Source: Xiphydria camelus
Lineage: Eukaryota; Arthropoda; Insecta; Hymenoptera; Xiphydriidae
Assembly (NCBI GenBank): GCA_963678675.1
Contig: OY783192.1
Coordinates: 31,651,250 to 31,715,249, forward strand
Reading direction: 5' to 3'
DNA: 64,000 bases
The notes beneath the pieces were generated by a model, which had not been told where the DNA came from, did not search any database, and saw only the letters and a list, made by a program, of their open reading frames with translations. Shown in pieces: positions 44,184 to 55,244 of the stretch; within the stretch, counting starts at the first letter, position 1, and every line of letters begins with the position of its first letter. Both the position numbers and the translations under genes were made by a program.

Positions 44184-45133
44184 CAGGGTGTTTCAAAATT
44201 CAGTACAAATATTTGAAGGGCGTATTTTTGAGACCGAAATAAGACTTTTTCTTCACTCATGCCCATTTCGAGGCCTTTTCCAGCCTATTTTTAGACCGTA
44301 AAATGGCGTTTTTCCGGCGTGACACCGACCGGGAGTCCGCAAGCTGTCAAAAGATTGTTTAGTCCGAAGTGGGTCCTTTTTCCAAACTGATAAACGCAAC
44401 GTGAAATGAGCCGTGTATAGGTGCTTCTGTTTGTTTTGTTTTGAGAAAATAGTATATGTCATTCGGCTGAAATTCTCGGATTTTTAAGCCTGTGTTTATA
44501 GGTATATGTATATATATAGGCCGTAGCACGAGGCATAGCGAAGGGACGAGGCTCATCCCCAAACCACGCCTCGTGTTACGACCTAATTAAACACAGTCTG
44601 AAAAAACCTCGGATTTCCGCCTTATGACATAAGATACTATTTTTTCCTATAAACATGTGTCCTAAAATACACCCCCCCCCCAGACCTACAGCCATCTTAA
44701 TTTTCATTTAAAAAATTGATTTATGGCATTTTGAGGTCAACAAAACGATTAGAGCACTCGTCTTTCAAATTTTTAGAATATTTGATGCTTAATTATTGCA
44801 ACCACAGTTTAAAATAATCGATTTTTTCGTGTAAACTTTACTACATAAATGATCCCCCGTTCGTTCATCGGCGATTATCTGGAAAACGGTAAGTTGTATC
44901 AAAAAAATGCAAGAGCCCAAAATTTTAGATTTTTGTCTGTCCGACCAGATGGTGTCGTACTCATTTTTTAAATTTCTAAACGGAAACATACAATTTCGTT
45001 AATGGTCATTAAAATGGCTGTAGCTCGGAGGGGGTGTATTTTAGGACACATATTTATAGGAAAAAAAAAAGTCTTATTTTGATGTCAAAAATACGCCCAT
45101 CAAATATTTGTACTGACTTTTGAAACACCCTGT
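44184..45133. mobile_element. Element R, large inverted repeat with internal insertion
   Basis: Ends CAGGGTGTTTCAAAATTCAG and CTGACTTTTGAAACACCCTG, TA-flanked, with pairing into ACAAATATTTGAAGGGCGTA and TACGCCCATCAAATATTTGT. A second pair of arms (about 44644-44681 with 45029-45062: CTATAAACATGTGTCCTAAA and TTTAGGACACATATTTATAG) should lie directly inside the first, but about 380 bp of extra DNA (44250-44630) separates them on the left only. No coding sequence. Confidence 0.8.
44510..44590. repeat. Hairpin inside the insertion in element R
   Basis: GGCCGTAGCACGAGGC and GCCTCGTGTTACGACC pair around GGGACGAGGCTCATCCCC. It lies in the asymmetric segment of element R. Confidence 0.65.
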
Positions 45134-45830
45134 ATAGTCAGAGTCGTCTTCAGCGACGACGAGGCTATTACCGTAGATCGAAAAGAGAGAGAAGAAGCCT
45201 CGAAGAATCGATGTCTTCGCGGACTCGTCGCACTTACGCGTCATCCCTCGCATGCGATGCGTACGTAAGTGCGATGGAGCGCGTGTCCCGTTCGAGCGTC
45301 GAAGCACTTTTCAAACGGCTCCAATGCAAAGAGGAATGCAAATCCAATCGTCCCGAAAGTTTGGCACAGATTGCTTTTTCGATAGTAAAATTCTATGAAG
45401 TCGATTTTTTTATTTGCGCACCGTTATTTTTTACGAGCTTAACACACTGGCCACGTATACGTACGAGGCCAAGTGCGAGGGAGCGGACCTAAAGCTAATC
45501 CCGCGACTTATCTACGTGCGCATCTGTCGAAAGAGCAAGAGTGGAGATCCGAAAACTAATTAACGGTATATGCTTAGAGAGAAAACGAAAGAAAAAGAAT
45601 CTATTCGGAGCTACGCGCTCTATACTTTGAAGGAATCTCGACCGGTCAGAAAATTCCACTCGAGATCATCTTTCATTCGGCCTCTAATGGAAAACCCGTT
45701 ATTAAATTCTTGAATTAATTTATTTTGCCGTACAAATTATATCTTTGCGAAGGGGAGACGTAGTAAAGAAGACAATGCTTCTAATGACGTAAGAAAGGAC
45801 ACGGATTTTATTTCGTTAGAAAATCTAATC
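45134..45830. other. No gene recognised
   Basis: GC-rich to 45500, mixed after. No exon signature. Confidence 0.4.
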
Positions 45831-46036
45831 TAGGGTAAAAGTGGAATAAACGCCCCAGTTTCCATTAAGCTTTGAACGCAATTATCTTGAAACACGGTAG
45901 AGGTACGTAAAAAATCAAAAGCAGCTTTTTTATAGTAGAAGCACAGGTAAACCTCTTTTATTAAAACTTTTTTTCGATATGTCCAATCGTTTTCAAGATA
46001 ACCGATCTTTAAATTGTTCATTCCAATTTTACCGTA
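45831..46036 (+). mobile_element. Family U element, copy 1
   Basis: Starts TAGGGTAAAAGTGGAATAAA. It shares GTTTCCATT, GAGGTACGTAAA, CTTTTTTATAGTA and TATTAAAACTTTTT with the copy at 52896. The right end AATTTTACCGTATA is an eroded inverse of the left. Confidence 0.65.
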
Positions 46037-46623
46037 TAGACAATCGTCGCCTCGCTACGTCACCTCGAAACGACAACCCTTCCCAGTTGCCCCCGTTGAA
46101 ATAATCTGCGGAGTCGAAACGACTTTCCGGAATCACGATACCACGCGCTACATTTTAGACGCCGGCCACGCTCTCGCCACGCCCTCGTGTATGTTAATAA
46201 ACGCTAAGCCGTAACGATCAGCGGGGGATCGCGTAGAATCACGCGGAAGCTCGATCCAAAGCGTCGAGGCGTCACGCGAACAAACTCAACAGGTTGTAAG
46301 GTTGTAACAGGTTTTTGACAGGGACGCCGAGCACCTTTTTTCCTGCGCGCCGCTAACCGAGAAGCGGCAGGCCTGCCATGCGCATTACGCTCGTACGGGG
46401 AGAGTATATAGAGCCGAGTTGTGCACAGCGGGGAGAGAAAGAGAGCCACGAGAAAATCCCGCTTCTCTCGCGCGCGATGCGGGACGTCGACTCGCGGCGT
46501 CAGCGTCGGTCCGGGAGCTGGCGATCCGTCGTCGTAGGGCCTAAAGGGGAGAGGGAACTTCTTTGGGACCGACACGCGCTCCTGTGGTTCGAATCGGTGG
46601 AATTTAACGAGTATATTGCTATA
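46037..46623. other. No gene recognised
   Basis: GC-rich DNA; frames without motifs. Confidence 0.4.
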
Positions 46624-47186
46624 CCGAAAAAAAACTTGGTTAAAATGTCAAAATGCATTTAGTTATTCTAATCAAAATACCAGTAAGTCGAACCAAATAT
46701 TTAGTAATTATAATTATATATTTAGTTATTGTCACTACATGTCTAGTTATTTTTGAATATCGAGACATTGCGTTTAATTACACTGAGAAAAAACTTGGTT
46801 AAAATGACAAAATGCATTTGGTTAAATGAGTAGTTATTCTAATCACACAAAACGCTAGTAAGTTTAATCAAATTTTTAGTCATTTTAATTATACATTTAG
46901 TTATTGTAACTACATGTCTAGTTATTTTTGAATATCGAGACATTGCGTTTAATTACACTGAGAAAAAACTTGGTTACAATGATAAGATGCATTTGGTTAA
47001 ATGAGTTTAGTTATTCTAACCAAAATACTAGCCAGTTTAGTCAAATATTTAGTAATTTTAACTACCTTTTTAGTTACTCTAATTACATGTCTAGTTATTC
47101 TAACCAGAAAATGGTCAGTTTAACCAAACAATTTGGTTATGGTCTCCAGGATTTTGATTTAATTGACCAGGTTATTTTTCTCAGTG
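46624..47186 (+). mobile_element. Array of three family A units
   Basis: The junction ATCGAGACATTGCGTTTAAT followed by TACACTGAGAAAAAACTTGG occurs twice, about 176 bp apart (near 46755 and 46931). Two truncated A units therefore precede a full-length third that ends TTATTTTTCTCAGTG. This is tandem amplification, not separate insertions. Confidence 0.85.
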
Positions 47187-47601
47187 TAGCAAATCAATAT
47201 CGATCCAGAAATGACCCTTAAACGACTTTCGAAAATATATTCCGCCGAATGGATCGCATCCCCGTGAAAATTGCAGGAGGTAAATTGAAGCGTCAGTCCT
47301 CGCGCGACAGATTTGGATCGGCCGAGTGCAAGGGGTCGCGAGGGGGTGTGTAATCGGAGCACGCCGAGAGCCGCGCTCTGAATCATCCGATCACGAGCTC
47401 TCGGCCGCGTCCACGGTAGCCGTGGGCCGAGGCTAGACGCGAGGTCAAGTCGTGCGGGTCCCCGGTAAGTTGAGCCAGGTCATCGCGCGAACATTTGTCA
47501 CTTTCCGAGCGTCGTCGTCCTGTCTCCGCTCTTTAACTCTCATCTCTCGGGTTGCCACTGGGCAGGGGTATCAGGACGCGACCAATCGTCAAGCGAAGCT
47601 T
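47187..47601. other. No gene recognised
   Basis: GC-rich DNA without supported exon. Confidence 0.4.
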
Positions 47602-47880
47602 CGCAGTGCGAATAGGAAGCTCTGAATTTTGTTTAAAAATGATTGCCTGTCTGAAACGAGATATAAAATCTAGTTTAGTATAAAATGCATTTAGTTTACG
47701 ACGAAATTTGACACGGCGAATTAATTATAAAGTAGAGTTTCGCAGTGGGAATAGGAAGCTGTGAATTTTGTTAAAAAATTATTATCTGTCCGAAACAGGA
47801 TATAAAATCTAGTTCAGTATAAAAGGCCATTTAGTCTACGACGAAATTTGACTCGATGAATTAATCATAAAGTGAAAAGC
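47602..47880. repeat. Tandem duplication, 139-bp period
   Basis: CGCAGTGCGAATAGGAAGCT (47602) repeats as CGCAGTGGGAATAGGAAGCT (47741), and ATATAAAATCTAGTT and TACGACGAAATTTGAC follow in both. Differences are few. Confidence 0.85.
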
Positions 47881-48622
47881 TTCTCATTTTATTAGTCATT
47901 TCTTTAATGTCCCCGCAATCGATGTAATCTTAACCACGGAAGCTTCGCCGCGAAGGGGAACGACCCGTCACGTTTCTCCCTCCACCTGTATGCTTCCCCC
48001 CCCTGCGAGAGGCATCCCGCGTCTGACCGAGAGTCGAATATCTCCGGCGTCCGATAATTACCACGCGGTCGCGGGATCGCGATAGGGATCGTGATTGATT
48101 TTAGCGAAGATCGCGAGAACCGATAGCGCCTCGCGGTACGGTAGTCTCGTTTGGGGCGGAGAGGATACCCGAAAACACTACCGAGCCACGCGTGTGACGC
48201 ATACGCATGTTATTATTACAGAAAGAGTGCTCCGATGAATTTCCAAATTGAGATTTAGCGCGTCGAGGATCCGTCCTCGCGTTCGAAAGAGGTCGGCCGT
48301 GAAATCGGATCGACAGCTCGAGGAGAGTCGACGCCCGATCCAGCTTACTCGCCGAGGCGATCTGGCCCGTCGAAGTATTAGGTATAGATCGCGAGTCATA
48401 ATTATGATCCCTTTTGCGGAGAAGTCCTTTTTTGAGGCGCGAAAGAGGGGGCGGAGGAAACTGCGTCACTCGCGAATGGGTAAATAATAATTATGCGCGT
48501 ATAAGTGGGTAGAATTGTAGCAATTTTTTGCTTTCCAGATCAATTTTATTTCGAATGGAAATATCCACTTCTTGTGAGACCATATGACTCGCACATGTAC
48601 GCTCACGTGGAAACTTCTCTAT
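47881..48622. other. No gene recognised
   Basis: GC-rich 47940-48480, AT-rich after. No exon signal. Confidence 0.4.
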
Positions 48623-48670
48623 ACTGTGAAAAAAATTAGTTTAGAGTGAATATCGATTGAACGTATATAA

Positions 48671-48834
48671 ATATATCTGTACCTCAGTGCCAGAGTATGT
48701 TAAGTCCAAAAAGGTAGTTTTAAGATAATTGAGTTTAAAATATTAATTAAATATTAATATTATTATTTAACATATAAAACGCATTTTCGGGAAAAATGGA
48801 CTTAACATACTCTGGCTCTGAGGTACAGATATAT
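48671..48834. mobile_element. Palindromic element nested in family D
   Basis: ATATATCTGTACCTCAG, CCAGAGTATGTTAAGTCC and their complements GGACTTAACATACTCTGG and CTGAGGTACAGATATAT form arms of about 36 bp with a single mismatch; the middle is AT-rich. Confidence 0.8.
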
Positions 48835-48901
48835 TATTGATTCAATTGAATATTATTTGGACCCAATCGGAATTCACTCGCCTCGAATAAATGTGCCCTT
48901 A

Positions 48902-49115
48902 CACCGAAAACAAAAATTTGGCCAATTTGACCAAAATCCTGGAGACAAACTGTTTGGTGAAATATTATGGTTCCTCCATCTGTCTGGTCAGACTGACCAC
49001 TTTTTCGTTAGAACTACTAGATATTTGGTTCGACTGACCAGTATTTTGGTTAGAATAACTAAACGTGTTTAACCAGCTGCGTTTTGTCATTTTAACCTAA
49101 TTATTATTCTAAATG
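48902..49115 (-). mobile_element. Family A MITE nested in family D
   Basis: Starts CACCGAAAACAAAAATTTGG after TA; ends CTAATTATTATTCTAAATG. The A blocks between are recognisable, with a short deletion near GGAGACAAACTG. Confidence 0.75.
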
Positions 49116-49164
49116 CAGGAATATCCAAAAACGCGTTTAATTCGAAGCTAATCTTTTCCCAGTA

Positions 49165-50556
49165 GGTATGCTAAATCGGACATAGTTTTCAGAAGAGCCT
49201 AATGTACGCCGCGACAAGGCGAATTTACGAGAGACTCCCAGGTCTCCTCGATCGCTTCCCGCACCAATGATGCTCGCGCGAACCTCGCGGATGATTCGGA
49301 GCCCGAAAAATTTAAGCGTCTTCCGCGAAAGCGAGTCTCCTAAAAATACGTTCCGCGAATACGTACATAAAAAAGTTTGAAACATCAAAAAAAAACACCG
49401 CAATTAGAAAGGCTAACGGTAGCTCGATTAAACGGGAGGCCTCCGAACGCAGAACAGGAGCGTTCGATTCAAACGAGATGCTTTCGTCGATCGACCGGTC
49501 GGAGACCAAGAATAATTTACCCCGCCGTCGTTATCGCACGATCGACCGAACAAACGCCATCAATTTCTTCGCGTATACACAACGCGCATACTTATCGCCG
49601 GGCATCCGCGTACCTATGAGCGACAGCGCGACTCCCTAGCTTACGTGATTCCTCGCGATCGATACACGTCGAGGCGACAGCTGCCGCAAATTGGCCGTGG
49701 ATTTATCTTCGTCGTCGATCGTTCCCGTCGTCGCGGTCGTACCCGTGCGACGGAACAAGGGGGCGCGCGCCTCGATAGTCCGCAGGAACGACGGTAGCCA
49801 GTCTCCTTTCCAATTTGTTTCGACGCGAGCTATTGCGGACTCTCGCGTATGCTGATATACCCGCGCGTTTCGCAACGGGGCGACTACTCGACGTGTCGCG
49901 GAATCGCTCGGGCGACCGCGGGATCGTTTCTCGTTCGCGTTGCCGCGGAGAGCGGGTAGCGTCTCCGAAGAAACGCGAGGCGTTATGCACGATGGGTTTT
50001 GCTATATAACCGGTTTCGAGTCGGCTTCCGTAGCTCCTCGATATACGCGAGCTGGAAATTTAACCTTTTGGCGAGAGGGGGCCGATAAAAACCGAGTGAG
50101 AGAATGCGGGATGGTTTAAAAATAGGATGGGAAAATTTCTTCGTCCGTAGAAGCAGCGCGGGTTGGGAAATAAGAGGAGGAGGAAGTGACGTAAACGCGG
50201 AAGATGAAGTGGCGGAGTAAAGGGGAATAATGTGAGGTCGGGTAAAGTGTAGGTATGTAAATTTTGTCGAAGTGGATGCGGGAATGTAACTGCATGAGGA
50301 TTCGACGCGTAGAATTTTAATTGATCGAGGCGGTCGCGATGTAAATGAATTGGTAGGTGTTTTTCGGGTAAGGCGCGATTCGATATTTTCAGTGCTTTTA
50401 AATGTTGTGTATTAATATCACGAATCCAAGGATTTAGTGGTATCAAATTTGTTTGTAAATTAAAATGAATCTTCTATACGCTATACTCACAGATATCTTA
50501 TCTCATCTAGCAAGAAAATTCCGGTGAATTCTAGCGAGTATGCAGTCTAATTCAGA
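49165..50556. other. No gene recognised
   Basis: GC-rich 49190-50050 then purine-rich to 50300. Frames are open on both strands but lack motifs. Confidence 0.4.
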
Positions 50557-50800
50557 TACGGAGAAAAAGGATTAGTAAAAAATCGTGGAAAAATCTGTTT
50601 GCCTGATTCTACCTCTACAAAGAAAAAGAATTAGTAATCTTTACAGTGAATCCCGGTAACAGGGCTCCTCGAGATGAAGTGTTGAATTTTTCAACAGACA
50701 TAGCATATTTTTTTTATAGTTCGTTGCAGTATAAACCCGTAAACACACTGACACATTAACGGCAGATTGGTAAATTTTCCCGTATAAACTGATGCTTATA
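50557..50800. mobile_element. Family M fragment
   Basis: TACGGAGAAAAAGGATTAGT starts it; a second AAGAAAAAGAATTAGTAATC start lies at about 50621. AGTATAAACCCGTAAACAC and AAACTGATGCTTATA match family M. It stops where family K begins. Confidence 0.7.
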
Positions 50801-50970
50801 CACTGAGAGAAAAAATGTTATATTCAATTAAATCTGCGTTTACGGATGGAGGATGGCACAATTTTCATATTTTTTCCACTATATACTGGTGGTATCACAT
50901 AAGTATATGAATTTATTTAAAATCCATAAGTGCATAAACATGGAATATAATTTTCTCTCTGAATTTTTTT
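50801..50970. mobile_element. Family K-type MITE, short
   Basis: CACTGAGAGAAAAAATGTTA and AATCTGCGTTTACGGATGG match family K on the left; the right arm CATGGAATATAATTTTCTCTC is its loose inverse. Confidence 0.6.
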
Positions 50971-51589
50971 ATTTTGAAGGAAAAAACGCGGCAGTCTTTT
51001 TATGAACAATTTTTTATACATTTTTTGTCGTCGACATTTTTAGTAACTTTTGATTTACAATAATTTTCCTTTCAAATGATCCGTTTGATTGTTTATATAT
51101 AAATCTTGAACATGGCGATCTTAATTGATTTCTAATCTTTTTTGGAGAGTATTTTACGTATCAATTTTTTTGGCACTGAATGAACATGCCGCCTTTTTTT
51201 TACATAGGTAGATATACAAAAAATGCTTAGGTATGTGTTTGTTCTAATCGGAATACTTCATATCTTGTAATGATAATCAGGTGAGGGATAAAATTGACAT
51301 GCCAAAATTATTGTATATGTATGCTGAATAATTCTAAAATTCTGACATATTATCAGTTATCAGTTTATCACACGCAAGCATTTACTTAAATTATATGAAT
51401 ATGAAAACAATATGAATTCACAGTTGACCGTACTTACATAGATTATAATTTTTAAATACATGGATACGTTTTCTCCATATTTCAATAGCCTATTACTGCT
51501 AAGGATTAGGTTATTGTGATATGATAATTTTCATCAAAGTTACTACAAATTTAACATAAAATAATTGAAGAAGAGAATCTCTAAAACCC
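50971..51589. other. AT-rich DNA, nothing recognised
   Basis: Strongly AT-rich with homopolymer T runs. No frames of note. Confidence 0.45.
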
Positions 51590-51690
51590 TCTAGATTTAT
51601 CAAAAATTCTCCGACATTTCCCTGACTTTTCCCTGACCGACCAAATTCCCTGACATTTCCCAATTTCCCCGGGTTGGCAATCAGCAAATT
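51590..51690 (-). repeat. GGGAAAT-type repeat, reverse orientation
   Basis: TTTCCCTGACTTTTCCCTGA and CCCTGACATTTCCC are followed by CCCCGGGTTGGCAATC, the complement of the motif at 24196. Confidence 0.6.
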
Positions 51691-52367
51691 CCATTTTTGG
51701 TTGAACGATTTACGATTTCCTCATGAGATTGCGGAACGCGTGCCACGCCCCTCACCATTGACATCGCGGAAGCGCGATGCACCGAGGCGTCGAGTGGGAC
51801 GCCTCGCATAATTCGCGCGGCGCCCGACGTCGGGCTTGCACCTGCCACGCGGCTTGACGGACGCCGCTGTAACGCCGAACCTCTCCTTTTACTCCAGTCG
51901 CTAACAAACGGCGACTAACGTCGAGCGAGCCGCCGCGCGTGTGGTTATGTTGTTAGCGACCGCGCGGCGAGCCTGTGCGCCGCTTATAAGCGTCGGGTTC
52001 GACAAGCGCGTTGGCTGTGAGCGCGCATTATTTGCGCGAGATCACGAGCGAGCTGCGTGTCTCCGCGTCGGCCGAGTAGAGTCGATGGCGATCGTTGGAC
52101 CGGCGATTGATCCTGTGCGGCGGGCACGACAGGTGCTCGATATGATTGCACCGCGGTGACGTCAGTTGCGGGATTAAAGGGCACGATCTTTTTCTCTTAA
52201 TCGGATCGAATGACTTGCGGGAAGGGCGCGTAGGGACGATCCCGGGAGAGTTGCATTGCTCGGTGCTTGTGTCAGCGATTTTGATTTAGTCATACAGTTT
52301 ACTTTAAAGTCCTTTGAAAGAGGGCTTTTTAATTTTTTTCTGTAAAAAAACGCATAAAGATAGAGTA
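51691..52367. other. No gene recognised
   Basis: GC-rich DNA; one short frame at 51941-52159 without motif. Confidence 0.4.
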
Positions 52368-52895
52368 CACCGAGAGAAATAATTGAGTCCTTCGCTGCAA
52401 CAGCAAATTAAGTCGAATTAAGTTTTTATTATAGACTTATCGATTTTTACGTCCAGCGTCATATCAACTATACGCGTTGTAATTTACAAGCTTTTTAGAA
52501 TTAACCGAAAACCTTGTAACTTATAGATACTACATGTAGTCGGTATGACGCTGGACGTGGAAATTAATGAATCTATAACAAAAGCTTAACTCGATTTAAG
52601 TTTGTATTGCAGCGTACAGCTCAATTGCTGGTACCAAAACAATGCTTCCTTCAATCAAGAACATGATATAATTTCAGGATCAAGCCATGTTTTTTTTCGT
52701 GCAAGACAATATATGATAGGCCCGAATAATTGTTTTTTTTTTTCGCGCAAAAAGAATGTCTTGTTCCAACGAAGGTACTCTTGAATCAAAAATATATATT
52801 CTTCGATCAAGAGTCTGTATTCTTAAAAATCTGTAAGATCATATGTTTTTGATTCAAGACATTTTTTTTGACACTAGCAATTATTTCTCTCAGTG
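52368..52895 (+). mobile_element. Family E MITE interrupted by element V
   Basis: Ends CACCGAGAGAAATAATTGA and CAATTATTTCTCTCAGTG. After V it continues CTTCAATCAAGAACATGATA, TTTCAGGATCAAGCCATG and GACACTAGCAATTATTTC, the complete right half that is missing from the copy at 21930. Confidence 0.8.
52393..52614. mobile_element. Element V, palindromic, nested in family E
   Basis: CGCTGCAACAGCAAATTAAG and CTTAACTCGATTTAAGTTTG...GCAGCG form the ends; TACGTCCAGCGTCATA and TATGACGCTGGACGTG pair further in. Single copy. Confidence 0.75.
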
Positions 52896-53129
52896 TAGGG
52901 TAAAAGTGAGATAATCGCCCGAGATAGTTTCCATTTTACTTTAAACGTGATTATTTCGGAACGCAATAGAGATACGTGAACAATATAAGGTGGCTTTTTT
53001 ATAGCAAAAATACAGACAAACATTTTCTATTAAAACTTTTTGTCAATATCTCCAGTCGTTCTCAGAGAATAATCGACTTTAAATACTCACGCTCTTCAAC
53101 CGGAGCATTTTTCCCACTTCTATCTTGTA
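52896..53129 (+). mobile_element. Family U element, copy 2
   Basis: TAGGGTAAAAGTGAGATAAT begins it and TTTTTCCCACTTCTATCTTGTA ends it as an imperfect inverse, both ends at TA. The interior aligns with the copy at 45831. It lies 18 bases from the ISL2EU-type transposon. Confidence 0.7.
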
Positions 53130-53147
53130 CATAAATATACCTACCTA

Positions 53148-53239
53148 TTGGGATTTGACCCGAGGGCGCCACCGTCGATTCGGAACTAACACAATCGGGC
53201 TGGCCGTCAGCTGTAGCGACGAATACACACGGGCGCTCA
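53148..53239 (+). repeat. Left terminal inverted repeat of the ISL2EU element
   Basis: Blocks TTGGGATTTGACC, CGGAACTAACACAATCGG, GTCAGCTGT and GGCGCTCA are matched in order by the complement of the right end. The spacers between blocks differ in length and sequence, so only the blocks appear constrained. Confidence 0.85.
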
Positions 53240-53277
53240 TTGCATTTGCTAACGACTTATTATCAAAACAAAAGGCC

Positions 53278-55086
53278 ATGTTCTTATTATTAAGTGAACT
53301 TTTCGAATTTCTGAACGCTACGCCGAGAAGTCGAAATTGTGTTGAAGGCCAGTCTGTAATAAACGCGGGTCACTTGGTTTACTGTGGAAAAACAGCTGAG
53401 GATGACGAGCACTTCGATCTACTGGCGTATTGTTTACAAACGTCGGATCTACAAGGAAATCCTCACGAAATTAAGGCAGTGATACACAAAAAAGGCCAGA
53501 TTATATCTGCAGAGTGTAGTTGTGCAGCCGGATTGAGCGAAAAATGTAAACACGTAGCCGCAGTGTTATTATTCTGTACCCAGTAAGTTTTCGGTGCTAT
53601 TTGAACGATAAAATACTTGTATAAATAATTTTTGAATATAAATAATTACATATACGTTATGATATATATTTTTTTTCAGTAACGATCTCACTAAAATCGA
53701 GACAGTTTCATCTACGAATAAAAAATGTACATGGAGCAATCCTCGTAACTCGTGTTTGGAGCAGTACGAACCCAAGCCATTGAGCAGCCACGATTGTTTT
53801 GATATTGTCCAAAATCGCCTACAATTTCCAGATGATGTCAGGATGGCAATACGGGAGAAATTATTTTCTAATAATTTGAAATCTGCACTATCTCAGCACG
53901 TGTATGGGAATTAATGATTGATCAATTTACTGCTTCTTTTTCCACAATCATGATGAAGTAATTCAAATCAAATTTGCACATCGAATCAATTTTTTACAGA
54001 AATTATCAGCAATCTTTATACCGTTTTTTAATTTCATTCTTTAGAATGAATATATGGTCTACTGTTAAGAGATTTTCACTAATCATTGTTATATCATCAA
54101 ATTTGTAAATATTGCTCCTTTGAGAATGATTTTTCATGAAATGATGGTGAAATGGTAATCTTACTTCATCATATTCGGCATAGTGATGCAAATCATTGCT
54201 CTTATTTTGGTTTCTGCCATTTTCACCTTCATTTGTTTGTAATAGAGAGGGAAGGCACCCTTGTGTGGAGAAAATACTAGAATCCCCAGCACCTGAATAC
54301 GCACGTCGAATCCAAATCCTTATCGACCAACAATCATCTTCGGAAGTCCTATCGAAATTATCCAACATATCTCATAGACCTTTGAGAGAATGCTGTGAGC
54401 GTGTGTTCGAAAGATATGCTCAAGAAGCTTACTCTATCTGTACACAGAGCAAAGAGTTTTTCAGTATTTGGAAGCAGCAGCGACAATTCAGAATAACAGG
54501 CTCTAGGTGTTATGGATTGTATACATATAGAAAAAATATCCGGGCTGATTGGGAAAATAAATCTTCAAAATACTTCTATGCACCAGAGGTGTCAAATCAA
54601 TATTTGAGACACGGTTTGAAATTTGAATCTCACGCTCGAAAATTATACGAAGAGATCGAATCTATCAAAGTCTTTGAATGTGGACTTATCATTTCAGTAG
54701 AAAATCCTTGGATAGGTTATTCCCCAGACGGTATTATATTTGAGGAAGATATACCAGTCAAACTATTAGAGATCAAGTGCCCTTATGCAGGAAAAAACCA
54801 GACTATCGATGAAGTTGCGAAAACTTTAAGCTATCTTCAAGTTGACAAAAAAAATAATACCATTCTCAAAACGAAACACACCTACTATGCCCAGATTCAG
54901 TTCGGTATGGCTATTTTGAATCTGAAACAGACGGATTTTGTTTTATATGCACCTCACGACAACAGCATCAAAATAATACCCGTCCAATTTGACCAAAAAT
55001 TTGCTGAAGATTTATTCTCCTCCTTAAAAGTAATTTTTTTCGATCACATGCTACATTTTTTATGTACAAATGAAAAATCTACGTGA
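53278..55086 (+). CDS. SWIM zinc finger and YqaJ-type nuclease of the transposon
   Basis: Coding segments are 53278-53582, 53680-53901 and 54246-55086 (455 codons plus stop). The 97-base first intron has CA|GTAAGT and TTTTTTTCAG borders. The second intron (donor GT|GTATGG, acceptor TGTAATAG) is phase-compatible but its donor is weaker. Residues 80-92 form a SWIM finger (C80, C82, C90, H92). The YqaJ part (about 250-430) shows E303 in LRHGLKFES, D337 in GYSPDG, E351 and K353 in LEIKCPY, and Q392 in YYAQIQFG, the expected lambda-exonuclease-fold active site. The family digests DNA ends; a role beside the transposase is inferred. The start is the first in-frame ATG inside the element. An in-frame ATG at 53125 lies outside the transposon, and a missed 5' exon is possible. 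AATAAA follows at 55139. Confidence 0.85.
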
Positions 55087-55138
55087 TTGTCCATGTGTTT
55101 TATTGGTCACAACTTCTTATTGTGTGTATTAGAATGTC

Positions 55139-55144
55139 AATAAA
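55139..55144 (+). terminator. Polyadenylation signal AATAAA of the SWIM-YqaJ gene
   Basis: AATAAA lies 53 bases after the stop codon, in the short gap between the two convergent genes. Confidence 0.6.
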
Positions 55145-55192
55145 ATTACAATCAAATACGAAACACTTGTGAATATACATTTTTTATTCCTC

Positions 55193-55198
55193 TTTATG
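55193..55198 (-). terminator. Polyadenylation signal AATAAA of the transposase gene
   Basis: On the minus strand AATAAA lies 47 bases past the stop at 55245. The two signals place the predicted transcript ends in tail-to-tail overlap. Confidence 0.6.
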
Positions 55199-55244
55199 CC
55201 TGTACATATTTTCAAATATCATTTCTTGTTTCTAATATTATTGC

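Larger units (their letters stand above)
48623..49164 (+). mobile_element. Family D MITE broken by two insertions
   Basis: The order ACTGTGAAAAAAATTAG, ATCGATTGAACGTATATAA, then TGATTCAATTGAATATTATT, GACCCAATCGGAATTCAC, then AATATCCAAAAACGCGTTTA and ATCTTTTCCCAGTAG matches family D at 829-1058 and 20005-20228. A palindrome and a family A copy fill the two gaps. Confidence 0.75.

Noticed and set aside
53680..54245. Ending the SWIM protein at the stop at 53912-53914
   Set aside because: A phase-compatible intron (53902-54245) joins the SWIM part to the YqaJ part, as expected for this family. A separate 2-exon SWIM protein remains a minor alternative.
54006..54368. Minus-strand frame inside the SWIM-YqaJ gene
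   Set aside because: It overlaps the second intron and start of the third exon of a well-supported gene on the other strand; it is a shadow.
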